Part shown: piece by piece, positions 1 through 5,628 of the stretch
Layout: every line of letters starts with the position of its first letter
Numbering within the stretch: the first letter of the stretch is position 1
Assembly: GCA_016938095.1 (NCBI GenBank)
Contig: JAFGVG010000354.1
Span: 1 to 5,817, forward strand
Direction: 5' to 3'
DNA from: Bacteroidales bacterium
Lineage (GTDB): Bacteria; Bacteroidota; Bacteroidia; Bacteroidales; UBA10428
DNA: 5,817 nt
Position numbers and translations under genes: made by a program
The notes under the pieces: model-generated
What the model saw: the letters and a program-made list of their open reading frames with translations, nothing else
The model's database searches: none
Told to the model about the DNA's origin: nothing

Positions 1-804
1 ACCAAAGAGGCTCTGGCTGCCGGTAATGAGGGTTCCGGGAAGGGAAAAGGACACGTTGCCGACTTCAATTTTTTTGATGATCTCGTCTTCCTTACCGGTG
101 TATTCGAGCTTGGTTTTGTTCTCGAAATCGAAATTGGCTTCGGTGTTGTAATTGATGCCCAGTTGCATTTTATCGCCAATGCTGCCGGTAACATTCATCT
201 GAATTTTTTCCTTGAAGATGAAAGAGGGGTTTTTCCGGTTTCTTTCGGACAGGGCGGGGTTGTCGATGCGTGACATATTGTAGCCGAAAACCAGTTCTGC
301 CGAGCCCTGGGGCACAATGCTGATGACATCGGTGCCAAAAACCTTGTCGAACGTTTCGCCCATACGTATTCCGGGGATGAGTCCGGAGGCCCCGGGGCTT
401 TTGGTTTCACGCGATTTCTGGTACCAGTAATTGTTTACCGCACTTTTCCGCTCGTATTCCATGTATTCTTTAAGCGACATGGAGGAGGGAGGCCTGTAAT
501 TAAGGCTTCCCACCTTTTCGGAAAATTCGTAGCGGCCTGTTACCGGGTTATATTCGATCTGCTGTTGGACATTCGTTGGATTACGCAGGTAGAGTGGTGA
601 CTGAAGTCCGGTATTGGAGAAAGGGTAACGATCTTTTTCGGAAAACGGATACTGCAGTTTCACCGTGTCGGATGAGGCGGGTTGAAGGGTTTGCGCCAAT
701 GAGTGCCTTGCCGGGACGGTAATCCAGGTTGCCAGCAACAGGCATATGATCAGGCGGGAAGGGAATTTCCGGGGGTTGATATGTCTGACCTGCAGGGTTG
801 ACAA
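1..804 (-). CDS. sprA: SprA, type IX secretion outer-membrane translocon (N-terminal part, cut by window edge)
   Basis: This is the N-terminal 268 residues of SprA (Sov), the very large outer-membrane barrel through which type IX secretion substrates leave the cell; full proteins usually exceed 2,000 residues, so most lies beyond base 1. After a signal peptide (basic stretch around residues 7-17, hydrophobic core 18-31, likely cleavage after SLA at 35-37), the frame shows SprA features: a YPF repeat-like segment, 'LYLRNPTNV', 'IEYNPVTGRYEF', 'MSLKEYMEYE', a glycine-rich 'GLIPGIRMGETFDKVFG', 'IVPQGSAELVFGYN', 'MNVTGSIGDKMQLGINYNTE' and, at the edge, 'LPGTLITGSQSLFG'. The frame is open from the TGA at 838-840 to the edge and contains no ATG before codon 109 (480), which is far inside the mature protein. 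TTG at 804, 22 bases after the ruvA stop, is the best start because it gives an intact signal peptide. It is the last gene of the pdxA-ruvA-sprA cluster within the window. Identity is strong by family recognition; the start is less certain. Confidence 0.9.
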   Translation of the reverse strand, partial: MSTLQVRHINPRKFPSRLIICLLLATWITVPARHSLAQTLQPASSDTVKLQYPFSEKDRYPFSNTGLQSPLYLRNPTNVQQQIEYNPVTGRYEFSEKVGSLNYRPPSSMSLKEYMEYERKSAVNNYWYQKSRETKSPGASGLIPGIRMGETFDKVFGTDVISIVPQGSAELVFGYNMSRIDNPALSERNRKNPSFIFKEKIQMNVTGSIGDKMQLGINYNTEANFDFENKTKLEYTGKEDEIIKKIEVGNVSFSLPGTLITGSQSLFG

Positions 805-826
805 ATTAGGTTGGTTTATAAGACTG

Positions 827-1408
827 TTACAATTGTTTCAATGCTTTTTTAATAAGGTCTTCCAGGGTCAGATCTTTATCGGCGAGCGTTATTTTGTTAA
901 TGGCTTTTTCGGCTTCGCCTTTGTTGAAACCAAGGATAACCAATGCTGATAACGCTTCAACCTTTAATCTATTGTCTGTTGCCGGAAATAATTCAGCGGC
1001 GCCTTTTTCTTTGGTTATCTTATCGCGCAAATCGATTATGACACGTTGGGCGGTTTTTTGTCCGATACCTTTGATGCCTTGCAGGAGCGATGAATTGCCC
1101 GACACGATGGCCTGCTGCAGGTCGTCGGGAGAGAGCGACGAAAGCATCATACGGGCGGTATTGGCACCGATACCCGAAACGGTGATGAGCATCCTGAAAA
1201 GTTCCCGTTCCTGGCGGGTGTAAAAGCCAAACAGCAGGTGGGCATCTTCTCGCACTACCTGGTGCATGTAAAGCTTTACGGGTTTATTTTCGGGCAGTTT
1301 GCCGAAGGTGGTAAGGGAAATCTGAATGGCATAGCCAACACCGCCTGCTTCGATAACACAAAAGGCAGGATTTTTCTCAACCAGATCACCTTGGATATAT
1401 TCGTACAT
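827..1408 (-). CDS. ruvA: Holliday junction branch migration protein RuvA
   Basis: RuvA forms tetramers that clamp a Holliday junction and recruit the RuvB helicase ring to drive branch migration in recombination and fork repair, in the cytoplasm. The 193-residue product has the usual length and three-part layout: an N-terminal OB-fold (about 1-62, starting MYEYIQGDLVEK, with 'GGVGYAIQIS' and the 'REDAHLLFGF' strand), a central domain with two helix-hairpin-helix motifs ('VSGIGANTA' about 77-85 and 'IKGIGQKTAQRV' about 112-123) that contact DNA backbone, and a C-terminal RuvB-binding domain (about 145-193, 'LVILGFNKGEAEKAI'). An acidic-to-basic linker around 130-145 separates the last two. 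The ATG lies 19 bases after the pdxA stop and the stop lies 22 bases before the proposed sprA start, so it is probably carried on a shared transcript. No ruvB is seen here, which is normal outside proteobacteria. Nothing looks damaged. Confidence 0.97.
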   Translation of the reverse strand: MYEYIQGDLVEKNPAFCVIEAGGVGYAIQISLTTFGKLPENKPVKLYMHQVVREDAHLLFGFYTRQERELFRMLITVSGIGANTARMMLSSLSPDDLQQAIVSGNSSLLQGIKGIGQKTAQRVIIDLRDKITKEKGAAELFPATDNRLKVEALSALVILGFNKGEAEKAINKITLADKDLTLEDLIKKALKQL

Positions 1409-1427
1409 AATGCTGTTGGGTTAATGG

Positions 1428-2480
1428 TCAGATATCGGTGATATCAACCTGACCAAGCGGGTTGGCAGTTATATCCCTGTGCCGGAGGCGATTCCGGTAC
1501 ACGTCGCATGCCATGTAAATGGCTTTTAGGAAAGAGTCGGGAGAGGCTTCGTTTTTTCCGGCAATGTCGTATGCGGTACCATGCGCCGGTGAAGTGCGCA
1601 CGATGGGGAGTCCGGCGGTGAAATTAACACCCCCTTCGGTGGTAAGGGCCTTGAAAGGAACCAATCCCTGGTCGTGGTACATGGCCAAAACGGCATCGTA
1701 GCGCACATAGTTACCTGCCCCGAAAAAGCCATCGGCCGGGAAGGGACCGAAGGCCATAATGCCTTCCTCGCGTGCCGCATTAATGGCCGGGATGATTTCA
1801 TTTATTTCTTCGTCGCCAATGACACCGCTGTCGCCGGCGTGCGGATTCAGCCCCAGAACAGCAATACGTGGTTTACGGATGGCAAAATCGGTAAGCAACG
1901 ACTTGTTAAGGATCCGCAATTTGTTCAAAACACTGTCTTTTACAATATATTCGTTCACGTTGGCAAGGGGCACATGCGAAGTAACCACGCCAATACGCAT
2001 AAGGTTATTGACCATGAGCATGAGTACGCCGTCGGATTTGAAGCGTGTTTCGAAGAATTCGGTATGACCGTTGAAGTTAAACCGGTCGGACTTTATGTTG
2101 GCTTTGTTGATGGGACCGGTAACCACGGCATCGATTTTCCCGTCGGCGAGATCTTTAACGGCCATTTCGAGTGCCTGAAGCGATGCCTCGCCGGCGTACT
2201 GGGTTGACTTGCCCAGTTCAACCCTTGCGGAGTCGTCGATGCAATTGATGAGGTTGGCTTTTTTTGCTGCCGCCTCGTCAACGGTCCGGATGAGGTTGAA
2301 TGAAAAATTTTCAAGTTCGAGAGCCTTGCGGTGATAGGCCGCAACTTTAGGCGAACCGTAAACAACAGGTGTGCAGAAATCAAACAAGCGGTTGTCGGCA
2401 AGGGCTTTCATAATCACTTCGTAACTAATGCTGTTAATATCACCCTGGGTAATGCCGATTATAATTTTATCGCCTTTCAT
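1428..2480 (-). CDS. pdxA: 4-hydroxythreonine-4-phosphate dehydrogenase PdxA
   Basis: PdxA oxidises 4-phosphohydroxy-L-threonine with NAD(P), giving after decarboxylation 3-amino-2-oxopropyl phosphate, which PdxJ condenses with deoxyxylulose phosphate to make pyridoxine phosphate. The 350-residue protein from ATG 2480 shows 'IGITQGDIN' (9-16), 'TGPINKANI' (121-129), 'GHTEFF' (138-143), metal-ligand histidines H169 (HVPLANV), H214 (NPHAGDSG) and H269 (YHDQGLVPFK), and the C-terminal 'GVNFTAGLPIVRTSPAHGTAYDIAGK'. From memory, these histidines sit three residues after the E. coli PdxA zinc ligands (166, 211, 266), with H139/T140 likewise matching its substrate pair. An upstream in-frame ATG at 2567 would add 29 residues without family similarity that run through the candidate promoter, so I prefer 2480, which puts 'KIIIGITQGD' at the normal N-terminus. 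It is the first gene of the pdxA-ruvA-sprA cluster. One oddity: the loop usually read as GIG(P/Y)E appears as SISYE (17-21). Confidence 0.95.
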   Translation of the reverse strand: MKGDKIIIGITQGDINSISYEVIMKALADNRLFDFCTPVVYGSPKVAAYHRKALELENFSFNLIRTVDEAAAKKANLINCIDDSARVELGKSTQYAGEASLQALEMAVKDLADGKIDAVVTGPINKANIKSDRFNFNGHTEFFETRFKSDGVLMLMVNNLMRIGVVTSHVPLANVNEYIVKDSVLNKLRILNKSLLTDFAIRKPRIAVLGLNPHAGDSGVIGDEEINEIIPAINAAREEGIMAFGPFPADGFFGAGNYVRYDAVLAMYHDQGLVPFKALTTEGGVNFTAGLPIVRTSPAHGTAYDIAGKNEASPDSFLKAIYMACDVYRNRLRHRDITANPLGQVDITDI

Positions 2481-2500
2481 CAGTTTTTTTTTATTGGCGA

Positions 2501-2527
2501 TAAAGGTAATAAAAATTAGTGATGCAA
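2501..2527 (-). promoter_or_regulatory. Candidate pdxA promoter (Bacteroidota-type)
   Basis: Read on the minus strand, TACCTTTA (2508-2501) resembles the Bacteroidota -7 element TAnnTTTG with one mismatch, and ends 20 bases before the pdxA ATG at 2480. An upstream TTG (2527-2525) could be the -33 element, but the 16-base spacer is shorter than the roughly 19 expected. An AT-rich run including nine A residues on this strand follows before the start codon. No Shine-Dalgarno is evident. This is a weak motif match with good placement. Confidence 0.3.
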
Positions 2528-2603
2528 TTTGTCTGTCGGCGACAAGTACCGAGACCCGACATGGCATGTTGATGAACGGGTAGTGTGAGTCGCCGGAATG
2601 TTG

Positions 2604-2612
2604 TAACTTAGC
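2604..2612 (+). promoter_or_regulatory. Candidate -7 element before the DUF4834-type gene
   Basis: TAACTTAGC on the plus strand is one base off the TAnnTTTGC consensus and lies 12 bases before the ATG at 2625. No clear TTG sits at the expected -33 distance. If real, the 5' leader would be only a few bases long. Low confidence. Confidence 0.22.
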
Positions 2613-2624
2613 CGCAAAAAAGAG

Positions 2625-2882
2625 ATGGCGTTTTTACGGACACTACTGATTATCATCGTCATATTTTACGTGGTAAGGCTTTTTACGCGGTATATTCTGC
2701 CCGCACTTTTCACCAATTACATGGACAGCAAAATGAAGGAATTTTCGAAAAGACAGCAGCGTCACAACGATGAGGCCCGCAAACACGAAGGAGAGGTAAC
2801 CATTGATTACCACCCGGGGAATAAGGGGAAAGACAAACCAAGCAAAGGCGAATACACCGATTATGTTGAGGTGAAAGACTAA
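2625..2882 (+). CDS. DUF4834-like small single-pass membrane protein, function unknown
   Basis: This 85-residue protein begins with a strongly hydrophobic segment (about residues 4-28, LRTLLIIIVIFYVVRLFTRYILPALF) that should span or anchor in the inner membrane. Next comes a charged, probably helical stretch (33-55, rich in K, E, Q and R), then a short hydrophilic tail with 'EGEVTIDYHPGNKGKDKPSKGEYTDYVEV' (55-83). The order of TM helix, basic/acidic helix, 'EGEVTI' and a terminal 'GEY.D(Y/F)..V' is what I recall for DUF4834, a small uncharacterised family largely restricted to Bacteroidota. No function is known to me. It diverges from pdxA across a 144-base region and converges on the ATPase gene, with 17 bases between stops, so it is probably transcribed alone. 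The ATG at 2625 is the first in frame and gives the TM helix its normal N-terminal position. The coding nature is well supported; the family name is from recall. Confidence 0.82.
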   Translation: MAFLRTLLIIIVIFYVVRLFTRYILPALFTNYMDSKMKEFSKRQQRHNDEARKHEGEVTIDYHPGNKGKDKPSKGEYTDYVEVKD

Positions 2883-2899
2883 TAGCAGAACAGGCGAGG

Positions 2900-3655
2900 T
2901 TACCTGCTTAGCGATTTGATTTTTTTAGCCAAGTTGGAGGCAAATACAAAGTCGTCGAGGTTTTTGTTACCCGTGTCGAGAATTTCTTCGCGCGTTCCTT
3001 CCCACTCTTTATTCCCTTCGTGAATAAAAATCACTTTTTCACCTATTTCCATTACCGAATTCATATCGTGCGTGTTGATCACCGTGGTGATGTCATATTC
3101 GTGTGTGATTTCGCTGATCAGGTCGTCAATCACCAGTGATGTCATGGGGTCGAGGCCTGAGTTGGGTTCGTCGCAGAAGAGGTAACGGGGGTTTTCGACT
3201 ATGGCACGGGCAATGGCTACACGCTTTTTCATGCCACCGCTGAGCTCACCGGGATAAAGCTTATTAACATCGGCCAGGTTGACACGGTTGAGGCAGGTGT
3301 TCACCCTTGCGCGTTTTTCAGCAGGTGACATGGCGGAGAACATGTTCAGCGGAAACATGACGTTCTCTTCAACCGTAAGGGAGTCGAAGAGAGCGCTTCC
3401 CTGGAAGAGCATGCCAATTTCACGGCGTATTTGTTTTCGCTCCCGGAAGTCCATTTTCACAAAGTTACGGTTGTCGTAAAGGATATTTCCGGCATTCACT
3501 TCGTGGAGGCCCACCAGGCATTTCATGAACACCGTTTTGCCCGATCCGCTGCGGCCAATGATAAGGTTGGTTTTTCCCTTTTCGAAAGTTACCGAAATGT
3601 CGTGCAGTACGGTAACGTTGTTGAAGGCTTTGGAGAGGTTGTCGACTTGGATCAT
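2900..3655 (-). CDS. MlaF-type ABC transporter ATP-binding protein
   Basis: This is the cytoplasmic ATPase of an Mla/Ttg2-type lipid-transport ABC system that drives phospholipid movement between inner and outer membranes. The 251-residue product has every nucleotide-binding element intact: Walker A GRSGSGKT (34-41), Q-loop glutamine Q85 in 'LFQGSALFDSLTVEENV', ABC signature LSGGM (138-142) followed by KKRVAIARA, Walker B YLFCDEP (158-164) with catalytic glutamate E163, D-loop SGLD (166-169) and switch histidine H196 in 'NTHDM'. The 'QGSALFDSLTVxENV' and 'LSGGMKKRVAIARA' wording is typical of the MlaF branch and not of sugar or metal importers. Its ATG overlaps the upstream permease stop by one base (TGATG, 3657-3653), indicating translational coupling and a two-component operon. 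The C-terminal 'DDFVFASNLA' segment resembles the MlaF tail. The precise lipid substrate and direction are inferred from family only. Confidence 0.93.
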   Translation of the reverse strand: MIQVDNLSKAFNNVTVLHDISVTFEKGKTNLIIGRSGSGKTVFMKCLVGLHEVNAGNILYDNRNFVKMDFRERKQIRREIGMLFQGSALFDSLTVEENVMFPLNMFSAMSPAEKRARVNTCLNRVNLADVNKLYPGELSGGMKKRVAIARAIVENPRYLFCDEPNSGLDPMTSLVIDDLISEITHEYDITTVINTHDMNSVMEIGEKVIFIHEGNKEWEGTREEILDTGNKNLDDFVFASNLAKKIKSLSR

Positions 3656-4395
3656 CAGGCGAGCATGAGTTGGGTTAACACAAGGTCGGCCAGGAGAATG
3701 AGAATGCTGCTGTATACCACACCACGGGTGCTGGCCCGGCCTACCTCGAGCGCACCACCCTGTACATTATACCCGTAAAAGGCCGATACCGAGGTGATGA
3801 TAAAGGCATATACAACGGTTTTAACCAGTGCATAGGTTATATAAAAGGGCACAAACAGGTATTGTATGCCGAAGACATAATCCGACGAAGGCAGGGCGCC
3901 GGTAAGGATGACGGCCATCCAGCCACCGACCAGACCGACAAACATGCTGATGAGGGTCAGAAAGGGGTTAAAAACCATGGTGGCTATAATTTTCGGCAGA
4001 ATAAGGTAGCTGGCGGAATTAATACCCATCATTTCCAGGGCATCAATTTGTTCGGTAATGCGCATGGTACCGATTTCAGAGGCAATGTTAGAACCGACCT
4101 TACCGGCCAGTATGAGGCCAACCATGGTGGAGGAGAATTCGAGCAGCAGGGTGTCGCGGGCTGTGAGTCCGATCAGGTAAAGCGGAATCCAGGAACTCTC
4201 GAGATTATAACGGGTCTGAAGGGTGATGACAGCTCCGATAAATATGGAAATGATAATGACAATACCCACGGAGTTCAGGCCAAGGCTTTCCATTTCCCGA
4301 ATGGTCTGCTGCAAATAAATCTTAGGTTTTTCGGGTTTTGCAAACACCCGCGAGAGCAGCACAACATAACGCCCGAATGTGGAAAAGAAATTCAT
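3655..4395 (-). CDS. MlaE-type ABC transporter permease
   Basis: This is the inner-membrane permease partner of the downstream ATPase, in the MlaE/YrbE family that works with MCE-domain proteins to move lipids across the envelope. The 246-residue product is near the family's usual 250-260. An N-terminal amphipathic/interface helix region (1-35) precedes hydrophobic segments at roughly 43-60, 72-98, 133-167, 175-205 and 225-244. The hallmark cytoplasmic stretch is present: 'GKVGSNIASEIGTMRITEQIDALEMMG' (98-124) followed by 'LILPKIIA' (131-138), the conserved region that contacts the ATPase in MlaFE. 'YGYNVQGGALEVGRASTRGVV' (207-227) is another family signature. It is the first gene of its operon and overlaps the ATPase start by one base. 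It diverges from manC across 129 bases. No MlaD/MCE gene is adjacent on either side, so the substrate-binding component must be encoded elsewhere if the complex is canonical. Confidence 0.93.
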   Translation of the reverse strand: MNFFSTFGRYVVLLSRVFAKPEKPKIYLQQTIREMESLGLNSVGIVIIISIFIGAVITLQTRYNLESSWIPLYLIGLTARDTLLLEFSSTMVGLILAGKVGSNIASEIGTMRITEQIDALEMMGINSASYLILPKIIATMVFNPFLTLISMFVGLVGGWMAVILTGALPSSDYVFGIQYLFVPFYITYALVKTVVYAFIITSVSAFYGYNVQGGALEVGRASTRGVVYSSILILLADLVLTQLMLA

Positions 4396-4462
4396 GAGGG
4401 TAAAAATAAGGATATAAAATCAAAGTTTATCCGAAATTTGTCCCTGCTTTCATGAACAATAT

Positions 4463-4470
4463 CAAAATTA
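4463..4470 (-). promoter_or_regulatory. Candidate -7 element for the mlaE-mlaF operon
   Basis: On the minus strand this reads TAATTTTG, an exact match to the Bacteroidota -7 consensus TAnnTTTG, 67 bases upstream of the permease ATG at 4395. The expected TTG at -33 is absent (the position reads AAA-like sequence), so strength is uncertain. A second, poorer candidate (TAAACTTTG, one base too long) lies nearer the gene at about 4421-4429. Confidence 0.35.
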
Positions 4471-4500
4471 GTAAATAGCCTAAGGTTAATTTGCTAATTT
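4465..4500. repeat. 12-base inverted repeat in the divergent mlaE/manC intergenic region
   Basis: The left arm AAATTAGTAAAT (4465-4476) and right arm ATTTGCTAATTT (4489-4500) are reverse complements except for one position (T4472 against G4493), separated by 12 bases containing CCTAAGG. Because both flanking genes point away from it, it cannot be a shared terminator. It overlaps both candidate -7 elements, so an operator or simply mirrored promoters are the likeliest readings. AT-richness makes some symmetry expected by chance. Confidence 0.5.
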
Positions 4501-4502
4501 CG
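4495..4502 (+). promoter_or_regulatory. Candidate -7 element for manC
   Basis: TAATTTCG matches TAnnTTTG at all but one position and ends 22 bases before the manC ATG at 4525, a normal spacing for this phylum. It is the mirror image of the minus-strand element at 4463-4470. No TTG is found at the expected -33 position, which would fall inside the left arm of the inverted repeat. No Shine-Dalgarno is apparent before the ATG. Confidence 0.3.
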
Positions 4503-4524
4503 TGTGAACTTATAAACTGCCTTC

Positions 4525-5619
4525 ATGAACAACGATCATTATTGTATTGTTATGGCCGGTGGCATTGGCAGCCGCTTTTGGCCGTTAAGCCGAACCAAGA
4601 AACCGAAGCAATTTCTGGACATACTGGGAACAGGGCGTACCCTTTTGCAGCAAACGGTGGACCGCCTGCGCAAGATCATTCCCATTGAGAATGTTCTTAT
4701 TGTCACCAATGAGGATTACGATAGTCTGGTAAGAAAACAATTGCCCGAGTTGTTGCCCAACCAGATATTGCTGGAGCCGCTACGCCGAAACACGGCACCT
4801 TGTATTGCTTACGCCAATCACAAGATAAAGCTGATAAACCCGAATGCACGCATACTGGTTGCCCCATCGGATCACATTATACTCAAGGAAGAAGATTTCT
4901 TAGGGGTGGTGCAAAAGGGGCTTGACTTTGTTACCACAAGCGACAGCATTCTCACCCTTGGAATTCAGCCTAACCGGCCCGAAACAGGGTATGGCTATAT
5001 TCAGATTAACGGCGACAAAACCAGCATAACACTCAACGAGAGCTTCAGGCGCGTGAAAACCTTTACCGAGAAACCAGATTTTGATATGGCACAGGTGTTT
5101 TTGCAAAGCGGCGATTTCTTCTGGAATTCCGGTATGTTCTTCTGGTCGCTCAACACCATTATGAAGGCATTTCACAACTACCTGCCCGAAGTTGACCAGT
5201 TGTTTGCCGAGGGCGATGCCTATTACAACACCGACAAAGAGAGTGAATTCATCAGCAGGGTTTACCCCAACTGCAAAAACATATCGATCGACTATGGCAT
5301 TATGGAGAAGGCAGAAAATGTTTTCGTGCTTTGTTCCGATTTTGGCTGGTCGGATTTGGGTACCTGGGGTTCGTTGTATGAGATGCTTCGGAAGGACAGC
5401 GATGAGAATTCCGTTACAGGGACCAGCGTATTTACCTATAATACCAACCGTTGTTTGATTAACCTTCCCGATAATAAACTGGCAGTAATACAGGGACTCG
5501 ACGATTATATTGTGGTGGAGTCGGACAATATTCTGCTGATTTGCAAAAAAGAAGAGGAACAGAAGATCAAGAACTTTGTCAATGATGTGCGGCTGGAAAA
5601 GGGGGAGGGGGTTATATAG
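4525..5619 (+). CDS. manC: Mannose-1-phosphate guanylyltransferase (monofunctional)
   Basis: The enzyme makes GDP-mannose from mannose 1-phosphate and GTP, feeding capsule, lipopolysaccharide O-antigen and protein-glycan synthesis. The 364-residue product carries the nucleotidyltransferase signature AGGIGSRFWPLSR (11-23) with PKQF (27-30), then 'EPLRRNTAP' (84-92), 'PSDH' (114-117), 'PETGYGYI' (152-159), 'FTEKP' (180-184), 'WNSGMF' (200-205), 'SIDYGIMEKA' (254-263) and 'GWSDLGTW' (274-281), all expected of GMP-forming enzymes. A left-handed beta-helix-like tail (about 295-345) follows. It stops short of the cupin phosphomannose isomerase domain found in bifunctional ManC/AlgA proteins of about 470 residues, so it should be guanylyltransferase only. 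ATG 4525 places the signature at the normal distance from the N-terminus; a different-frame ATG at 4491 is spurious. The last codons pass through a G-rich run (5601-5611) just before TAG. It is divergent from the mlaE operon and followed by a tandem repeat array. Confidence 0.95.
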   Translation: MNNDHYCIVMAGGIGSRFWPLSRTKKPKQFLDILGTGRTLLQQTVDRLRKIIPIENVLIVTNEDYDSLVRKQLPELLPNQILLEPLRRNTAPCIAYANHKIKLINPNARILVAPSDHIILKEEDFLGVVQKGLDFVTTSDSILTLGIQPNRPETGYGYIQINGDKTSITLNESFRRVKTFTEKPDFDMAQVFLQSGDFFWNSGMFFWSLNTIMKAFHNYLPEVDQLFAEGDAYYNTDKESEFISRVYPNCKNISIDYGIMEKAENVFVLCSDFGWSDLGTWGSLYEMLRKDSDENSVTGTSVFTYNTNRCLINLPDNKLAVIQGLDDYIVVESDNILLICKKEEEQKIKNFVNDVRLEKGEGVI

Positions 5620-5628
5620 GGACAAGAT

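Noticed and set aside
195..410. 71-residue minus-strand ORF within the first 800 bases
   Set aside because: It is an out-of-frame shadow of the SprA coding region, with no family resemblance.
1674..2207. 177-residue plus-strand ORF opposite pdxA
   Set aside because: Antisense shadow of a well-supported pdxA frame, with no recognisable domain.
2481..2567. N-terminal extension of PdxA from an ATG at 2567
   Set aside because: The added 29 residues show no PdxA similarity, the family N-terminus fits the ATG at 2480, and the extension would span the candidate promoter and an A-rich leader.
2884..2927. Possible bidirectional terminator between the DUF4834-type gene and the ATPase gene
   Set aside because: There is only a 5-base stem (AGCAG/CTGCT) with a 15-base loop, and the T run (2921-2927) starts 12 bases beyond the stem, so it does not make a convincing intrinsic terminator.
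3862..4455. 197-residue plus-strand ORF opposite the permease gene
   Set aside because: Antisense to the conserved MlaE frame; its hydrophilic, His/Asn/Gly-rich composition is what the complement of a membrane protein gene gives.
4900..5625. 241-residue minus-strand ORF opposite manC
   Set aside because: It is the complement of a gene with all its catalytic motifs in the plus-strand frame; the protein resembles no known family and is an antisense shadow.
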